NCBI GenBank assembly: GCA_964348685.1
Contig: CAYGDM010000059.1
Location: 1 to 6,888, forward strand
Origin: DALYDP01 sp964348685
GTDB lineage: Bacteria; Patescibacteriota; Gracilibacteria; Peribacterales; Peribacteraceae
Length of the DNA: 6,888 nt
Reading direction: 5' to 3'
Each line of letters starts with the position of its first letter. The first letter of the stretch is position 1. This document shows, in pieces, positions 5,187-6,888 of this stretch. A program made the position numbers and the translations under genes. The notes under the pieces were generated by a model, which made no database searches, had not been told where the DNA came from, and saw only the letters and a program-made list of their open reading frames with translations.

Positions 5187-5825
5187 TCACGGTAGCACGT
5201 TCGACACGCCGAAGTGTTGGACCCAGTATCCGTCGAAGAAGCCGATGCCCGTGTCGTCGAACTCGGGTTTCAGGATGTTTTCGCGATGGCCAGGCGACGC
5301 GAGCCAGTCGCGTACGGCGTCCGCCGCGGCTTCTTGCCCGTGGGCGAGGTTTTCTCCGGTGCCGTAAACCCATGAACAGTTGCACGTCGGCTTTTCGTAG
5401 CCGCCGGCGAGGATGCGTTCGGCTGACGAACGGCCTTCGAGATCGTCGTGCGAGAAATATCCGCGCGCGGCCATGTCTTCCGCGTGCGCTTGTGCCGTTT
5501 TTTCTAAGGCCGGGTGCGTCGCGAGCGGCGGCAATCCTTCGTCTTTTCGTGCGTCGTTGACCAACACGAGCACGCGGTCGGTCAGCGGGTTGGAACTGCT
5601 TGCCGTCGGTTGTCGCCGTGTTCCCGAGCGTGCATCAAGCCGCTCCTGCAGACGCCTTTCCACGGCCGCGCGACGCAGCAATCGCAGGCGCAACCGTTCG
5701 GCCCGGCGGAGCGCGGAGGGCGATTGCGTTTGGGCCTCGGTCCGCGGCGAAGCGGCCACGACGGTCTCGGTTGTCGAGAGGGCGAGGAGGCAGAAAGAGG
5801 CGCAGATGATGATGCGGAAACGCAT
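5187..5825 (-). CDS. Secreted CAP-domain protein (YkwD/SCP-PR1 type)
   Basis: The 212-residue product begins with a signal peptide (1-25, ending VVAA) and ends with a bacterial CAP domain (about 83-210). Family landmarks are VLVLVNDARKDEGLPPL (85-101), AQAHAEDMA (111-119), GYFSHDD (122-128) with H126, TGENLAHG (156-163) with E158, SPGHRENIL (177-185) with H180 and E182, and a final GIGFFDGYWVQHFG. H126, E158, E182 and H180 form the usual metal-binding cavity cluster. Two Cys sit as C-N-C at 148-150. CAP proteins are extracytoplasmic; bacterial members have been linked to cell-wall or host-surface functions but usually without a defined activity. Between signal and domain lies an unusual Arg-rich, probably helical stretch (38-72; 13 Arg from 40 to 71). 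The ATG at 5825 follows the YjdF-like gene by 16 bp. TACACA ends six bases upstream, a poor -10 match. Confidence 0.93.
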   Translation of the reverse strand: MRFRIIICASFCLLALSTTETVVAASPRTEAQTQSPSALRRAERLRLRLLRRAAVERRLQERLDARSGTRRQPTASSSNPLTDRVLVLVNDARKDEGLPPLATHPALEKTAQAHAEDMAARGYFSHDDLEGRSSAERILAGGYEKPTCNCSWVYGTGENLAHGQEAAADAVRDWLASPGHRENILKPEFDDTGIGFFDGYWVQHFGVSNVLP

Positions 5826-5841
5826 GGTGGATGTGTAGGCT

Positions 5842-6459
5842 TTACGCGCGCACGACGTATTTCGCGATCTTCACCGCGACGGTCGCGCCGACCAAGTTCG
5901 CTACGAGGTCCCACCCCGTGTTCACGTAGCCGCCGACGTTCGTGCCGGGGATCGCGAGCGTCGCCGCGAATTCGACGATTTCGTTAAGCGAACCGAGGCC
6001 CATGCCCGCGAGCCAGCAGAGCGCGAGGATGCCGCTCGTGGGTTTCACGCCTGGGATCGTCCGCGCGCATTCCCAGCAGACCCACGTCGCCACGCCGAAG
6101 CCGTACGCGTGCACCACCATGTCGAATTTGAGCCAGTTCGGGATCAGCCACAGGCTGTAGAGCACGCCGGAGCCGTTGTCGGTCAGTTCCGCGGGAACGT
6201 GCATGAGGCCGCCAAGCATGTGGAGCAGGCCCCAGACGCTGAGCAGCATGAGCGCCGTTTGCGAGAGGTTCACCTTCCGGTGCACGAGCACGATCACGAT
6301 CGCGAGGATCACGACGATCGCGATGTAGAAGAGGAATTCGGTGTTCTGGTTCGCGATCGCGAAGGGCGTCGCGAGCAGCAGGTACGCGCCAGTGAACAGC
6401 GCGACGGGAAGGAGGGGAGTGCGGGATTCTTTTTTGCGGAACCAGTGGAGGATGCTCAT
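5842..6459 (-). CDS. YjdF-like integral membrane protein (DUF2238)
   Basis: The 205-residue protein looks like a DUF2238/YjdF family inner-membrane protein, of about the usual length (near 200). Hydrophobic segments lie at about 16-35, 41-59, 68-86, 112-131, 142-166 and 182-203, suggesting roughly six helices; the N-terminus is basic (RKKESR) and likely cytoplasmic. Conserved polar residues sit in or beside helices: HMLGG with H80, MHVP with H87, FDMVVHAYGFG with D113 and H117, SLNEIVEF with N159, E160 and E163, and GYVNTGWDLVAN with N180, D184 and N188. This His/Asp/Glu pattern could form a metal or catalytic site in the membrane, but no activity is established for the family that I know of. 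The ATG at 6459 follows the hydrolase stop by 19 bp; a CACACT hexamer lies seven bases upstream. Probably one operon with the flanking genes. Confidence 0.88.
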   Translation of the reverse strand: MSILHWFRKKESRTPLLPVALFTGAYLLLATPFAIANQNTEFLFYIAIVVILAIVIVLVHRKVNLSQTALMLLSVWGLLHMLGGLMHVPAELTDNGSGVLYSLWLIPNWLKFDMVVHAYGFGVATWVCWECARTIPGVKPTSGILALCWLAGMGLGSLNEIVEFAATLAIPGTNVGGYVNTGWDLVANLVGATVAVKIAKYVVRA

Positions 6460-6478
6460 GGCTCGCAGTGTGCGCGCG

Positions 6479-6888
6479 TTACAGCGTCGAGAGCAACTGC
6501 CTCATCCGCTCCCATGCCGCGTTCCTCGCCGCGACGTTCGCAGCTTCACCGTTCGGGTCCTCGCCGCTACGCATGAACGCGTGGCCCGCGCCGTCGTAGC
6601 TCACGGTTTCATAGGTCTTGTTGGCGTCGGCCATGGCGTTGATAGACATCGGGATCGTCGCGTTCACGCGCTGGTCGTTACCCGCGTAGAAACCGTACAC
6701 GGGTGCGGTCACGTTCGCGTAGGCGGCGGGATCGGTCGGGCCCGTGCCGTAGAACACGAGCGCCATATCGAGATTGTCGGATGAGGTCGACATGGCGAAC
6801 GACTGAGATCCGCCCCAGCAGAAGCCCGCCGAAGCCATCTTTCCGTTGCTCGCGGGCAGCGTGTCGGCCCAATCGGCCACCGCATGGA
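6479..6888 (-). CDS. Dienelactone hydrolase family protein, N-terminus outside the window
   Basis: The last 135 residues of an alpha/beta hydrolase of the dienelactone hydrolase family are present; the reading frame stays open to the right edge, so the true start is not visible and the GTG at 6880 is not the start. The nucleophile elbow GFCWGG (21-26 of the fragment) carries the family's catalytic Cys. YAGNDQRV supplies the Asp (71) and GAGHAFMR the His (102), completing the Cys-Asp-His triad. DLH enzymes open lactone or ester bonds, classically in chloroaromatic breakdown, but most family members have unknown substrates and nothing here points to an aromatic pathway. An export signal cannot be judged without the N-terminus. 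It appears to be upstream in a four-gene minus-strand block. Confidence 0.9.
   Translation of the reverse strand, partial: HAVADWADTLPASNGKMASAGFCWGGSQSFAMSTSSDNLDMALVFYGTGPTDPAAYANVTAPVYGFYAGNDQRVNATIPMSINAMADANKTYETVSYDGAGHAFMRSGEDPNGEAANVAARNAAWERMRQLLSTL

Noticed and set aside
5182..5385. Upstream extension of the GIY-YIG frame
   Set aside because: It would overlap the CAP gene by about 200 bp with an Arg/Pro-rich sequence unlike the family; GTG 5181 gives the normal length.
1..6888. A defence system, mobile element, CRISPR array or tRNA/rRNA gene
   Set aside because: No transposase, integrase, direct-repeat array, terminal inverted repeats or recognisable RNA gene was seen; RuvB and the GIY-YIG protein are far apart and each is explained by a housekeeping family.

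Overview
The window is compact bacterial DNA of fairly high GC content, with AT-rich patches confined to a few intergenic gaps. I place 11 protein genes in it and no rRNA, tRNA, CRISPR array or insertion sequence. The taxon cannot be fixed from this sequence alone. The many small or secreted proteins of unknown role, the tight packing, the absence of Shine-Dalgarno sequences at sensible distances and the apparently leaderless starts would fit a Patescibacteria (CPR) genome or another lineage rich in leaderless mRNAs. This is a weak inference. UGA acts as a normal stop here: ruvB ends at UGA at the expected family length.

Layout from left to right: (1) 1-496, minus: the start of a secreted or membrane-anchored protein of unknown function that runs off the left edge. 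(2) 577-1665, plus: ruvB, the Holliday-junction branch-migration ATPase. (3) 1666-3810, minus: a block read SDR oxidoreductase -> GT4-type glycosyltransferase -> small exported protein, with 18-27 bp gaps; its last stop codon abuts the ruvB stop. (4) 3920-4678 and 4725-4940, plus: a secreted cysteine-rich protein with a long charged helix, then a 71-residue protein of unknown function behind a near-consensus promoter. (5) 4918-6888, minus: a tight block read dienelactone hydrolase (start outside the window) -> YjdF/DUF2238 membrane protein -> secreted CAP-domain protein -> GIY-YIG domain protein, with gaps of 19, 16 and 5 bp.

The genes do not add up to one recognisable pathway or defence system. 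The themes are DNA junction processing (RuvB, GIY-YIG) and the cell envelope or exterior (glycosyltransferase, CAP protein, cysteine-rich protein, small exported proteins, YjdF). The most interesting signal is in the start sites: at four genes a -10-like hexamer ends exactly six bases before the start codon, which predicts transcripts that begin on the start codon. I found no convincing undescribed multi-gene system.
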